The notes under the pieces are model-generated. The model had not been told where the DNA came from, did not search any database, and saw only the letters and a list, made by a program, of their open reading frames with translations. This document shows, piece by piece, positions 17,827 through 26,854 of a DNA stretch of 64,000 bases. This DNA is from Micavibrio sp. (GTDB lineage: Bacteria; Pseudomonadota; Alphaproteobacteria; Micavibrionales; Micavibrionaceae). Made by a program: the position numbers and the translations under genes. Position 1 is the first letter of the stretch, and the number at the start of each line of letters is the position of its first letter. Location of the stretch: the NCBI GenBank assembly GCA_021604545.1, contig BQJE01000001.1:169444-233443 (forward strand), given 5' to 3'.

Positions 17827-18009
17827 ATGATGTTCGATGAAGAGCTGCCAAAGCCAAAAACGGCAGGATTTCCGCGTAATTTTGAAAATATGTCAGTCAG
17901 TGAGCTTGAGGACTATATAGAGGAGTTGAAGGCCGAAATTTCGCGCGCGGAAGAGGACATTACCAAGAAGAAGGCCTCGCAGGAAGCGGCGGCTTCGGTG
18001 TTTAAGTAG
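17827..18009 (+). CDS. DUF1192 family protein
   Basis: 60 residues from the first of two adjacent ATGs (17827/17830), with AGAGGTG upstream; the TTG at 17806 is not supported. It contains the family signature: an acidic N-terminus ending FPRNFENMSVSELEDYIEEL and a C-terminal coiled coil rich in Glu/Lys. DUF1192 proteins are small, alphaproteobacterial and of unknown function. It lies 25 bp upstream of guaC on the same strand and is divergent from trcR. Confidence 0.85.
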   Translation: MMFDEELPKPKTAGFPRNFENMSVSELEDYIEELKAEISRAEEDITKKKASQEAAASVFK

Positions 18010-18034
18010 GGCGTTTAAATCGTAAGGAATAGAC

Positions 18035-19090
18035 ATGCGCATAGAAGAAGGTACAAAGTTAGATTTTAAAGACGTGTTGATCCGCCCCAAACGGTCGACT
18101 CTGGCCAGCCGTAAGGACGTCGACATTTCACGTGAATTTCAGTTTAAGTGGAGCGAGCATAGCTTTAATGGTGTGCCGATTATTGCCGCTAATATGGATG
18201 GTGTCGGTACATTTGCGATGGCCGAGGCATTTGAAAAGGATGGTAATGGTTTAACGGTGGCGTTGCATAAGCATTATCCGCTCAAGGATTTGACTGAATT
18301 TTTTGGTAAGCATGGTGGCGAAGGGGTTTGGTACAGCATTGGTATTACCGATGATGATCAGGACAAGCTGAAGGAATTTCTGGCTTCTGATGTGCAGAAG
18401 CAGGGCAAGGGAATTGAGAAACTTTGCATTGATGTGGCCAATGGCTATAGCGAGCAATTCGTTGATTTTGTTAAAACTATTCGTGATCTGGATACGGGCA
18501 TTACAATTATGGCCGGCAATGTTGTCACCGGTGAAATGGTTGAGGAACTGATTTTAAGCGGCGCTGATGTGGTCAAGGTTGGGATCGGTCCGGGCAGTGT
18601 TTGCACAACGCGCAAAATGACCGGGGTTGGTTATCCGCAGCTCTCAGCAATTATTGAATGTGCCGATGCGGCGCACGGTCTGGGAGGTCTCATTTGTGCC
18701 GATGGTGGCTGCACGGTACCGGGTGATATTGCTAAAGCTTATGGTGGCGGTGCTGATTTTGTGATGTTGGGCGGTATGCTGGCTGGCCACGATCAGTCTG
18801 AGCAAAAAATCGTCGAGGAAGGCGGAGAAAAGTTTCTGGAGTTTTATGGCATGAGTAGTGAAGCCGCCATGAAAAAGCACAAAGGCGGCGTGGCTGAATA
18901 CCGGGCCAGTGAAGGCAAGAGCGTTAAAATTCCCTATCGCGGTGATGTGGCGGGGGCTTTGCAGGATATTCTGGGTGGCGTCCGTTCAGCCTGTACCTAT
19001 GTCGGCGCAAGGCGGCTCAAGGAGCTTTCCAAGCGGACGACGTTTATTCGGGTGAGCCAGCAGATCAACACGATCTTCGGCAACGAATAA
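18035..19090 (+). CDS. guaC: GMP reductase
   Basis: 351 residues. It reduces GMP to IMP with NADPH, feeding guanine nucleotides back to the purine pool. The N-terminus [20 protein letters not shown] closely follows the E. coli GuaC pattern, and the catalytic loop [20 protein letters not shown] carries the active-site Cys. The phosphate-binding [20 protein letters not shown] and the [12 protein letters not shown] motifs are intact, and there is no CBS insert, so it is GMP reductase rather than IMP dehydrogenase. The length is normal. Confidence 0.95.
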   Translation: MRIEEGTKLDFKDVLIRPKRSTLASRKDVDISREFQFKWSEHSFNGVPIIAANMDGVGTFAMAEAFEKDGNGLTVALHKHYPLKDLTEFFGKHGGEGVWYSIGITDDDQDKLKEFLASDVQKQGKGIEKLCIDVANGYSEQFVDFVKTIRDLDTGITIMAGNVVTGEMVEELILSGADVVKVGIGPGSVCTTRKMTGVGYPQLSAIIECADAAHGLGGLICADGGCTVPGDIAKAYGGGADFVMLGGMLAGHDQSEQKIVEEGGEKFLEFYGMSSEAAMKKHKGGVAEYRASEGKSVKIPYRGDVAGALQDILGGVRSACTYVGARRLKELSKRTTFIRVSQQINTIFGNE

Positions 19091-19169
19091 TGATTCTGCC
19101 TATTGCTAATCAATTTATGTCCCGCTAAAGTATCTCTTCTTGCGAGCATTGAGAAAGGGAAACCGGGTT

Positions 19170-19520
19170 ATGGATGATATTCAAGGACGTCTAAAAGAAA
19201 CTTCCGAGACATGTGTAGCGTCATACGCGAAGTGGGCTACCGATAAAAAAGATGGCGATGTTCGTGCAACATTACAGGAGGCTATTCATGAGCTTCGTAA
19301 AGTTGCGTCGCGGTTAGAGATAGAAATGGCCATTAGCGAGCGCGACGAAAACGCTCTCAAGAAAATCCCTATTCCTTCACACAGAGCACAAGGTCGCGGT
19401 CATCAGAGTGGCGATGATGATAATCGTGGTAATTCTGCAGCAGGCAACAGCGCACCGCCAGCGCGTACCAGTCCAAAACCACAGCGTAATCGTGGCAAAC
19501 CTAAGAGAAACGATAACTAA
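19170..19520 (+). CDS. Orphan 116-residue protein with basic disordered tail
   Basis: No family recognised. I start at the ATG at 19170 because GAGAAAGGG precedes it. Residues 1-70 form a helical, charged region (TLQEAIHELRKVASRLEIEMA); residues 75-116 are low-complexity and basic (RAQGRGHQ, ARTSPKPQRNRGKPKRNDN), a pattern that often binds nucleic acid. The last four bases overlap the convergent gloB gene (shared CTAA). It is 79 bp downstream of guaC. Confidence 0.7.
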   Translation: MDDIQGRLKETSETCVASYAKWATDKKDGDVRATLQEAIHELRKVASRLEIEMAISERDENALKKIPIPSHRAQGRGHQSGDDDNRGNSAAGNSAPPARTSPKPQRNRGKPKRNDN

Positions 19521-20236
19521 AAATTATCCCTCAGCTTACGAATTTCGGCAAAGCGATCTGCTGATCCGGCGCGCAGGAAGACATTGGTTTTCTTTTCAAT
19601 GCCAATGGTTGAAGGCAGCGTCGGTTTTTCTTCCTCTCTTAGAGCGTTAACCTCTTCCGCTCTAGCTTTCAGGTCAGGATTGTCCGGCTCAACCGTAAGG
19701 CAAAAGCGAGCTCCGCCTTGCGTGTATTCATGGCCGCAATAGAGTTTTGTATCATCCGGCAAGGCCATGATTTTTTGAAATGAGGCCCACATTTGTTCGG
19801 GCGTTCCTTCAAATAAGCGCCCGCACCCAAGCGAAAAAATAGTATCGCCCGTAAAAATAATTTTACTAATCGGAAAATAAATACATATGCCGCCCGTCGT
19901 GTGTCCGGGCGTTTCAAAAATTTGTGCTTGTTCTCCACCAAATTCAAAAACACTGCTTTCGTCCAGTTCTATATCCAGATCGGCAATGCGATGTGAATCT
20001 TTCGCAGGGCCTGCCAGTTTTGCATTATAGGCGTTTTTGAGGTCCCGGTTGCCGGCGATGTGGTCGCTATGGTGGTGGGTGTTGAGAATATAATCCAGGT
20101 TTAGGTCTTTATCGCCCAAGGCAACGATAACAGGGCCGGATTCGCCGGGGTCGACAATGGCTGTTTCACCGTTATCGGCTTCCAGAAGATAAGCATAGTT
20201 GTCTTCGAGGACGGGCACTATTGTGACGTTTATCAT
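19517..20236 (-). CDS. gloB: Hydroxyacylglutathione hydrolase (glyoxalase II)
   Basis: 239 residues of the metallo-beta-lactamase fold. It hydrolyses S-lactoylglutathione in methylglyoxal detoxification. The metal motif is THHHSDHIAGN (about 54-64), with further ligands in ETPGHTTGGICIY, FTGDTIFSLGCGRLFEGTPEQM and YCGHEYT. The C-terminal region that contacts glutathione has a typical length. It overlaps the upstream methyltransferase gene by 4 bp and is last in a three-gene operon. Confidence 0.93.
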   Translation of the reverse strand: MINVTIVPVLEDNYAYLLEADNGETAIVDPGESGPVIVALGDKDLNLDYILNTHHHSDHIAGNRDLKNAYNAKLAGPAKDSHRIADLDIELDESSVFEFGGEQAQIFETPGHTTGGICIYFPISKIIFTGDTIFSLGCGRLFEGTPEQMWASFQKIMALPDDTKLYCGHEYTQGGARFCLTVEPDNPDLKARAEEVNALREEEKPTLPSTIGIEKKTNVFLRAGSADRFAEIRKLRDNF

Positions 20237-21132
20237 GAGCCTGCGATGTCTCCTGTTTTGAGTTCATTGGTGTCTAGTGCTTCGGCCAGACTATGTTCGG
20301 CGCTGCCTGGACGCAAGGGTTTTTGCTGCGATTCATGCGGGGCCCAGCCCAGTAGGAATATAACTTCAAAGCTGGCAACAATACGCCCGTCTTTTTCGGC
20401 GAATTGTTCCTGGTACAGGCGTGCGGCTTCCAGGAACAGGGCTTTTCCGGGTGGCGTTTTGTTGCGGGCAAAGATAGCATTTCCTTCTCCCATACCACGT
20501 AGATCATGGAAGAGTTTAAAGATGTTGTCATAGGTAACAGTAACAATGTCTGAATCGATGACCGGCAGGTTAAACCCGGCGCGCTGGAGTAGGGCGCCCA
20601 TTTGTTGTTTGTCGGCAAAAGGGGAGACACGCGGGCTGGCGCCGCCTTTGATGTTTATTTCCGCTTGCGTTAGGACTTGTCGCAGCTCATGTAGTGTTTC
20701 ACCACCAAGCATGGAAGCGATGAACAATCCGTCGGGCTTAAGAGCTTTGCGGATTTGTAGTAAGGCACCGGGCAGGTCATTGGTGCTATGCAGATTGAGC
20801 GTGCTAAGGACAAGATCAAGGCTTTCTCCGGCGAAAGGCAGGAATTCTTCATCGGCAATGATGGAAGCATTACAAATGTCCATCGAGATTAAATGGTTTA
20901 TTTTACTTGATTGGGGGGCAGGGCCGCGGGTTCCAATTTGTAGTGCGAGAGGAAACTCCCGCTTTATATCGGCAAGGCGTTCGTTTAGTTGTTTATCAGC
21001 CCAGTCGAACATGAAGCTATGCTGAGAAAAATTGGCGGCGGCACGTTGCCGGTTGTGACGGATACGGCTGCGATCAAAGACTTTTATGTCTTGTTCGGTG
21101 TCATGTGACGTTTGGGCGGGGGCCGTCTTCAT
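20233..21132 (-). CDS. BioC/NDUFAF5-like SAM-dependent methyltransferase
   Basis: 299 residues. The N-terminus IKVFDRSRIRHNRQRAA followed by DWADKQLNERLADIKREFP matches the alphaproteobacterial group related to BioC and the mitochondrial complex I assembly factor NDUFAF5. Motif I is unusual (LQIGTRGPAP instead of a DxGxGxG), but the downstream LVLSTLNLHSTNDLPGAL and LKPDGLFIASMLGG segments are typical. NDUFAF5 hydroxylates an arginine in a complex I subunit, so a role in respiratory assembly is a possibility, not shown here. It overlaps the 866-residue methyltransferase gene by 32 bp and gloB by 4 bp. Confidence 0.8.
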   Translation of the reverse strand: MKTAPAQTSHDTEQDIKVFDRSRIRHNRQRAAANFSQHSFMFDWADKQLNERLADIKREFPLALQIGTRGPAPQSSKINHLISMDICNASIIADEEFLPFAGESLDLVLSTLNLHSTNDLPGALLQIRKALKPDGLFIASMLGGETLHELRQVLTQAEINIKGGASPRVSPFADKQQMGALLQRAGFNLPVIDSDIVTVTYDNIFKLFHDLRGMGEGNAIFARNKTPPGKALFLEAARLYQEQFAEKDGRIVASFEVIFLLGWAPHESQQKPLRPGSAEHSLAEALDTNELKTGDIAGS

Positions 21133-23701
21133 CGGGATATTGTTCCTTTAGCACCTGCGTGATTTCATGAATTTCTTTTTCCAGTTTTGCGGCCATTTCT
21201 TTCTCGAATTTTTGAGCATCTGCTATTGTAGCCTTGGTTTGCACTTTTGGTGTTACGATTTTTGGCGCCTGTTTCTTTTGTGTTTTTGGCGGCGTTGGTT
21301 TTTTATCTTCTCGTGGTACGGGTGCATAGGAGAAAGGCATCGACCAGTCAGGCTGGGCGGCAGAAAAACGCTCTTCCAAAATCATTTGTGATTTGAGCTT
21401 GATATCATAATTTGTGCTATCGCTTAAAAAACGATAAGCCCGCGCCAGCGTTAACATGAAATGAGGTTCGCGCGATAAATTGTGCCACAACATCATAAAC
21501 CAGCTGACCGGTATAAACTGCATTTCAGGATCGTCCGGGAGATATGGCGGCACAGAGATGGCAAAAGGATGGATGCGCTGTGGCGTTATACTGACATGGC
21601 TAAAATAGCTTTCGCCAAGTTTGACAACCATTTCAGGAGCAACATTGAATTTCTCTGCAATAAATTTTTTGGCCGTCTGGGTGTCTGTTATTTCCGGCGG
21701 CAGATCAAAGCTCGGGGCGCTTATGGTCAGACCATTTCCTTCGTGACGTTGGGGTGCGGGTAGATGCTTTAGCAAGAAACCGGCATGCATGTCACCTTCT
21801 TCGTTGGAGGTGAGCGGCAGCACGACGGCCGTATTCACGGTTTTTTCATCGGAAATGACGAAGTCAACATCCTGGGAAGAAAGCCCCGTGATGGCGCCCT
21901 GACTTTGGCCTTCTTCCACAAAGGTGGAGTGAATGCTTCTTAGTTGGCCAGTGGTGCCCTTGACGTCTTGAAAACGACTGTCGGTTTCGTTGAGGCTCTG
22001 GAGCAACAGGCGCATATCCGCTTTGGCGGTTATTTGTCCGCGTTGCAGGGCAATTTCTTTTTGGGTCCAGTTTTCCGCTTTGATTCCGAGATGCTGGTAG
22101 AGCGATAATATCTGCATTTCCAGCCGCGCATTTGGAATAATGCCGATCGTGATGGCGTTCAGGATATGTTGTGCGCTTAGCTCGCGGATTGTACCTCTGG
22201 CCTGAAAACGCGCAGCGTAGCCGACAAAACTTTTCGGTGCAATTTCCTTGGTGGGGCTTTCGACCCGCAGATAATAGGTATGAATTCGTTCATCAATATA
22301 ATCGGGCGCAGGGTAATAATCGGGACCATGTTCCATCACAGCGTTGTTTGATGGCTTGAGGCCAAGATAATCACGAGAAAACCGCACAGTATTTTTAACA
22401 TCAAACTCATTAATGCTGGCAATAGCGGTCATATCAAAGGAAACGGGTTCAACCATATGTGAAGACCAGCGCTTGCCGTCGAGATTTGAGCCACTGCGGG
22501 GCACGGCGTTAATGATCGAGCGGGCAATACCATCATGCAGGAAGATTTTAAGGCGCCCGTCTTCGGTCACTTTGTAGGGAAGGATTTCACCGATCTCCAT
22601 ATTGCGCGTTACAATATCCGATAGTTCACCCGTTTGTTGATTGCGCATAGCCGTTATTTTAAGCAGGCTTTCATGTTGGTCTGTCGATGGACGGCGTTCC
22701 TCAATATAAAGGCTCTTACGCTCTTTCATCTTCTGGGCGATGGCAATGAAGCTGGTTGGTGGGTTGCCGATCGGCTTTCCGTTGTCTTCATATAAACGGA
22801 ACCGCCCTTCGAAGCGCTCTTCAATTTTTCTCTCATCCCAGTATGGGCCAGAATACTGAACGCGGGCACCAAGAGCTCTCAACTCTTTGCGAAACTCAAG
22901 CTCGGTGAAGAAGGTGTATTCCATCGGCAGCTCGGTTTCCCATTTCTTGCGATCGTCTTTGCGCATAATAAATTCATAGGCCCATTTATAAGGCAGACGG
23001 AACAATCTTGTTTTCGGGAAACGTGCCGGCAATTCTTCAAGGAAAAACCCGCCTGTGCCTGGGTCGTGGCGCGGCCGTGCATGTTCGGCATACCAGACCA
23101 GTAAGTCGGATTCAGACATTGCTGCCAGGGCATCACCGGTGCTGGGGGTGTCAGGCATTTCAATGCGGACCATTTGTTCCGACGGTGGGCAGGCGTAATC
23201 GCGGATGAACATGCTGCCGCCGACTTTAAGCATCTGGAATTGCTTTTTTAGCGTATCGCTGACAATGCGCTCATTATAACGAGAAGAGGAATAAACTTCA
23301 TGCAGGATGAAAGAATTTATAATGGCATCAAGTGAATTTTCCTCAAGAGGGTTGCTGGAGACATCGCCGGTTTTAAATTCAAGGTTGTGTCTTTTGTAGA
23401 GCTCCTTAGCTTTGCTGATATGGCGTTTGCTTTTATCAACGCCAATAATTTTGATCTGTGGATTCAAAACAGCCATCGTGTAGGCCATAGAGCCGTCATC
23501 GCAACCCATATCGGCTACGCGCGCTCCATCAGAAAGCAGTAAATGAGACAGGGTAAACCAGGCCTTGCGAACAGTTTCATAAGGGATGTCCTTGAGCAGT
23601 TCCTGGCGCTCCTCGCTCAGCTCATGCGTCTGGTCCAGCATCAGAGTTTGTTCTGTGCCTATTTGCGCTTCCTGTTCCTGTCTTTTAAGGGCCTGTGCCA
23701 T
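21101..23701 (-). CDS. 866-residue methyltransferase with large uncharacterised C-terminal part
   Basis: I start at the ATG at 23701 (AGGAC upstream); earlier ATGs run into the comF promoter region. Residues 40-170 form a class I SAM methyltransferase: motif I ADMGCDDGS (63-71), acidic VDKS (88-91), GDVSSNPLEENSLDAIIN and LKVGGSMFIRDYA. Residues from about 330 to 560 have a strand-rich pattern (GEILPYKVTEDGRLKIFLHD) that vaguely recalls Nudix proteins but lacks a Nudix box. The last 70 residues are Pro/Lys-rich, then a helix with EKEMAAKLEKEIHEITQVLK. The substrate is unknown. It is first gene of an operon with the BioC-like enzyme and gloB, divergent from comF. Confidence 0.78.
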   Translation of the reverse strand: MAQALKRQEQEAQIGTEQTLMLDQTHELSEERQELLKDIPYETVRKAWFTLSHLLLSDGARVADMGCDDGSMAYTMAVLNPQIKIIGVDKSKRHISKAKELYKRHNLEFKTGDVSSNPLEENSLDAIINSFILHEVYSSSRYNERIVSDTLKKQFQMLKVGGSMFIRDYACPPSEQMVRIEMPDTPSTGDALAAMSESDLLVWYAEHARPRHDPGTGGFFLEELPARFPKTRLFRLPYKWAYEFIMRKDDRKKWETELPMEYTFFTELEFRKELRALGARVQYSGPYWDERKIEERFEGRFRLYEDNGKPIGNPPTSFIAIAQKMKERKSLYIEERRPSTDQHESLLKITAMRNQQTGELSDIVTRNMEIGEILPYKVTEDGRLKIFLHDGIARSIINAVPRSGSNLDGKRWSSHMVEPVSFDMTAIASINEFDVKNTVRFSRDYLGLKPSNNAVMEHGPDYYPAPDYIDERIHTYYLRVESPTKEIAPKSFVGYAARFQARGTIRELSAQHILNAITIGIIPNARLEMQILSLYQHLGIKAENWTQKEIALQRGQITAKADMRLLLQSLNETDSRFQDVKGTTGQLRSIHSTFVEEGQSQGAITGLSSQDVDFVISDEKTVNTAVVLPLTSNEEGDMHAGFLLKHLPAPQRHEGNGLTISAPSFDLPPEITDTQTAKKFIAEKFNVAPEMVVKLGESYFSHVSITPQRIHPFAISVPPYLPDDPEMQFIPVSWFMMLWHNLSREPHFMLTLARAYRFLSDSTNYDIKLKSQMILEERFSAAQPDWSMPFSYAPVPREDKKPTPPKTQKKQAPKIVTPKVQTKATIADAQKFEKEMAAKLEKEIHEITQVLKEQYPDEDGPRPNVT

Positions 23702-23780
23702 TTTTGTCCTGTTTTTCGAAAATCCTCGCATCCTACACAAAATCGACTAAAATATGCAAAATTTTTGGATTTATCGAAAT

Positions 23781-24515
23781 ATGAAGAGCTCCGTATTGGC
23801 GCAAGCCATTGATATTGTTCTACCTCCGCGCTGCGTGGTGACGGGGGACATGGTCGAGCGCCAGGGCATGATCGCCCCGGAAGGCTGGGCAGGGTTGGAT
23901 TTTATCGGCAATCCTTTTTGCGCATCCTGCGGTATTTCCTTTGAATTCGAGGTCGAGGATAAGACCCATTGTGCCGAATGTATCAAAGATAGTCCGGTTT
24001 TTGCGAGCGCGCGTTCGGCGTTGAAATATAATAATCGTAGCCGAGATTTGATTTTGGGTTTTAAACATTCCGATAAAATTCATGCGGTGCAGGCTTTTGT
24101 TCCGTGGTTGAAGCGGGTGGGGGCAGAGATGTTGGGCGAAGCCGATTTTTTGGTGCCGGTGCCGCTGCATCGTTGGCGGCTGCTCTCGCGGCGTTATAAT
24201 CAGGCGGCGGTGATTGCATTTGCGCTTGGTAATCATATTGGGGTGAGATGTTTGCCTGATGGATTGGCAAGGGTGCGGGCGACAAAGAGTCAGGGCCATA
24301 TGGCGATGAAAGAGCGCGCCGACAATGTTCGTAAAGCGTTTGCATTTAATCCGCGTTATGCAGAGCGGGTGAAGGGCAAAACGATTGTGCTGGTTGATGA
24401 TGTTTATACGACGGGTTCGACGGTGAAGGAATGCACGAAGGTTTTGTTAAAAGCGGGTGCGGCGCGGGTGCATGTGTTGACGTTGGCGCGAGTGGTGAGT
24501 TCTTACGAGGGTTAA
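23781..24515 (+). CDS. comF: ComF family phosphoribosyltransferase-like protein
   Basis: 244 residues from the ATG at 23781, which gives the family N-terminus SSVLAQAIDIVLPPRCVVTG; the frame opens at 23754. The PRPP-binding loop is VLVDDVYTTGSTVKEC (about 204-219). The zinc region has CASCG and CAEC, but the first family Cys pair is reduced to one Cys (PRCVVTGD). ComF proteins are involved in DNA uptake or DNA damage tolerance; the biochemical role is not firmly known. It is divergent from the large methyltransferase gene with a short shared promoter region. Confidence 0.87.
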   Translation: MKSSVLAQAIDIVLPPRCVVTGDMVERQGMIAPEGWAGLDFIGNPFCASCGISFEFEVEDKTHCAECIKDSPVFASARSALKYNNRSRDLILGFKHSDKIHAVQAFVPWLKRVGAEMLGEADFLVPVPLHRWRLLSRRYNQAAVIAFALGNHIGVRCLPDGLARVRATKSQGHMAMKERADNVRKAFAFNPRYAERVKGKTIVLVDDVYTTGSTVKECTKVLLKAGAARVHVLTLARVVSSYEG

Positions 24516-25726
24516 AGAGGCTTTCCGGCAGCGAGGCGGCTTTCATCAATTTGCGGGGCGAGGCCGTGTTGCATGGCTATTTTCTTAAGTGGCGGGATAC
24601 GGTCGAGGGTCTTAAATCCGCTCTGGCGTAATTTTTGAAGCGCCGGGATGTCATTACTGACAATACGGTTCATACCATCAACACCAAAAACACGCGTGGT
24701 TATATCGATGCGGCGGCGGCTTTCATAGTTTTTTAAAATAGTTTTCGTGCCGGGATCTAGGCCAAGGCGCAGGCAATCAGCAATAACCTCGGCCAATGCG
24801 GCAACATCACGCAGGCTTAGGTTTAGCCCTTGTGCAGTGATTGGCGACATGACATGCGCGGCTTCGGCGATCAGTGCCATGCGCGGTGCGGTCAGGGTTT
24901 TGGCACGGATAGAGCCGAGCGGCCAGCTCTGGGCCTTTGTCTCTAGCATGATGCCGCCAAGAAGGCCGTTTGTTTGTGTTTGCAGGGTTTCGATGAATGT
25001 AGATTCTTTAAGGGCCAGTAATTCTTCAGCGCGCTCTGGCGTTTCAACCCAGACGATGCTGGATTGATTGCCGGGTAGGGGCACTAGCGCGAGGGGCCCA
25101 CTGGGGTAGTGAAACTCGGTCGAGATATTGTCATGGCTGTTTGAATGATTGATCACGCAGGTAATGGCGTGTTGTTTGTATTTAATCTCACGACACTTAA
25201 TGTTGGAAATTTTGCGCACGGATGAATTGCGGCCATCGGCCCCGACCAAAAGGCGAGCGGTGATGATTTCGCCATTCTTTAGTTCAGCGATAACGTGGTT
25301 GTCCTCTATTTTGTAATCTTCTAATGCGTTCGGGATATAAGTTGTTACAGACGGCAAAGATTGTACTTGTTCATAGAGTGTCGCGCGCAAAATTGAATTG
25401 GGGACATTAAAGCCGAATTCTTCCTGGCCAATCTCGAATGCGTCGAATTCGATGTCGATGTCATGATCGGTGATGCGCATGGCTTTAAGCGCGGCGGAGA
25501 AGTCTTTGCATTGATCCCAGACGCCAGCGGCTTTGATGATATTCACAGAGCCCTGCATCAAGGCGATGGTGCGGGCGGAGGGTTTTGTGTCTTTTAATGG
25601 CTCGGGTGGGAAATTATCAATAACAGAGACATCAATGCCCGCACGGCCCAAAATGGCGGCCAGCGTCAGCCCGGCGATACCACCCCCCGCAATCAGGATA
25701 TCCGTTTGACAAGAATTCTGTGTCAT
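24512..25726 (-). CDS. UbiH/UbiF/COQ6-family FAD-dependent ubiquinone hydroxylase
   Basis: 404 residues. It hydroxylates the aromatic ring in ubiquinone biosynthesis using FAD and NAD(P)H. The FAD-binding Rossmann motif DILIAGGGIAGLTLAAILGR is at 9-28, the second motif is LVGADGRNSSVRK (about 160-172) and the third is ALIAEAAHVMSPITAQGLNL (about 281-300). The last differs from the GDAAH of E. coli UbiH; EAAH is common in alphaproteobacterial members. Which ring position it acts on cannot be read from sequence. It converges on comF with a 4-bp overlap and is divergent from grxC. Confidence 0.88.
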   Translation of the reverse strand: MTQNSCQTDILIAGGGIAGLTLAAILGRAGIDVSVIDNFPPEPLKDTKPSARTIALMQGSVNIIKAAGVWDQCKDFSAALKAMRITDHDIDIEFDAFEIGQEEFGFNVPNSILRATLYEQVQSLPSVTTYIPNALEDYKIEDNHVIAELKNGEIITARLLVGADGRNSSVRKISNIKCREIKYKQHAITCVINHSNSHDNISTEFHYPSGPLALVPLPGNQSSIVWVETPERAEELLALKESTFIETLQTQTNGLLGGIMLETKAQSWPLGSIRAKTLTAPRMALIAEAAHVMSPITAQGLNLSLRDVAALAEVIADCLRLGLDPGTKTILKNYESRRRIDITTRVFGVDGMNRIVSNDIPALQKLRQSGFKTLDRIPPLKKIAMQHGLAPQIDESRLAAGKPL

Positions 25727-25773
25727 CTATCTTCTTTATGGTTGTTGCTGTCATTTATAAAGGAGAAGCACTT

Positions 25774-26034
25774 ATGGCGAAAGTAGAAATTTATACCACT
25801 CAGACCTGCCCTTATTGTGTAAAGGCCAAAGGCCTGTTGGAGCGTAAAGGTGTTGAATATACGGAAATTGATGTTGGCAGTGATGATGAAGCGCGGATCA
25901 AGCTGGTGGAAAAGGCCGGTGGTGCGCGGACAGTGCCGCAGATTTTTATCAATGATAATCTGGTGCAGGGTGGATCCGATGGTCTGCATAAGCTCGATGA
26001 CGAAGGCAAGCTGGATGAGATGTTGAATGGCTGA
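25774..26034 (+). CDS. grxC: Glutaredoxin 3
   Basis: 86 residues, a dithiol glutaredoxin that reduces disulfides with glutathione. The redox motif CPYC is at residues 11-14, the GSH-binding TVPQIFIN near 51-58 and GGSDGLHKLD near 64-73. The ATG at 25774 is supported by AAAGGAG 8 bases upstream; the open frame from 25720 is not. It overlaps the nitrilase gene by 8 bp, a linkage of glutaredoxin and nitrilase often seen in alphaproteobacteria. Confidence 0.95.
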   Translation: MAKVEIYTTQTCPYCVKAKGLLERKGVEYTEIDVGSDDEARIKLVEKAGGARTVPQIFINDNLVQGGSDGLHKLDDEGKLDEMLNG

Positions 26035-26854
26035 TGTTTTGAAAGCCGCTTGCGTGCAGATGACAAGCGGTTCAGATGTTCAGGAAAATTTGAAAGTTGC
26101 GGAAGGTTTGATCCGGGAAGCAGTTTCTGGTGGTGCACAGCTTGTTGTGACCCCTGAGGTGACCGACCAGGTGTTGCCACGGGGCGCGGATCGTGTTGGA
26201 GAATCTTTTGTACAGGATGAGCATCCGGGGGTGGCGTTTTTTGCGGCGTTGGCACAAGAGCTTTCTATTCATCTTGTGATTGGTTCGATGTTGATTAAAA
26301 CGGCAAGCGATAAGGTTGCCAACCGTTCGTTTTTGTTTGCGCCGGATGGAAGTTTACAGGATTCATACGATAAAATTCATCTTTACGATGTTGATTTGCC
26401 AACGGGTGAGAGTTGGTGGGAGAGTAATGTTTTTACGCCGGGCGACCGATTGGTGGTCTCAGACTGTCAGGATTTCAAACTGGGATTATCGGTTTGTTAT
26501 GATGTCCGGTTCCCACATCTTTATCGTGATTTGGCCAAAAACGGCGCGGAGATTTTAACGATTCCCGCTGCGTTTACGGTTCCCACAGGCAAGGCACATT
26601 GGGAGGTGCTCTTGCGGGCGCGGGCCATTGAAACCGGGTCTTTTGTGCTGGCGGCAGATCAATGCGGCGATCATATGGGCATGAAACAAAGCTATGGTCA
26701 TTCGATGATTATCAGCCCGTGGGGTGAGATTCTTGCTGCGGCAGGCGAGGAAGTCGGTATTATAGCTGCGGATCTAAATCTGGAAGAGGTGGCAAAGGCG
26801 CGGCGATCAATTCCGGCTTTGCAACATGACAGGAAATATACGGTAGAGGCATGA
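26027..26854 (+). CDS. Nitrilase-family amidase (Nit1/deaminated glutathione amidase type)
   Basis: 275 residues of the carbon-nitrogen hydrolase superfamily. The Glu-Lys-Cys catalytic triad is visible: Glu in VVTPEVTDQ (about 40-48), Lys in DKIHLYDVDL and Cys in GLSVCYDVRFPHLYRD. The FPHLYRDLAKNGAE segment is typical of Nit1-like enzymes, which remove deaminated glutathione, a by-product of transaminases acting on glutathione. Its overlap with grxC supports a glutathione-related job. The 3' end overlaps metC by 4 bp (ATGA), so grxC, this gene and metC form one operon. Confidence 0.88.
   Translation: MADVLKAACVQMTSGSDVQENLKVAEGLIREAVSGGAQLVVTPEVTDQVLPRGADRVGESFVQDEHPGVAFFAALAQELSIHLVIGSMLIKTASDKVANRSFLFAPDGSLQDSYDKIHLYDVDLPTGESWWESNVFTPGDRLVVSDCQDFKLGLSVCYDVRFPHLYRDLAKNGAEILTIPAAFTVPTGKAHWEVLLRARAIETGSFVLAADQCGDHMGMKQSYGHSMIISPWGEILAAAGEEVGIIAADLNLEEVAKARRSIPALQHDRKYTVEA

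Noticed and set aside
22051..22700. Possible Nudix hydrolase domain in the large methyltransferase
   Set aside because: The strand pattern is suggestive but the GX5EX7REUXEEXGU box is absent, so I do not name the domain.
25720..25773. N-terminal extension of glutaredoxin
   Set aside because: The ATG at 25774 has a strong AAAGGAG and gives the normal family length; the extension overlaps the divergent hydroxylase start.
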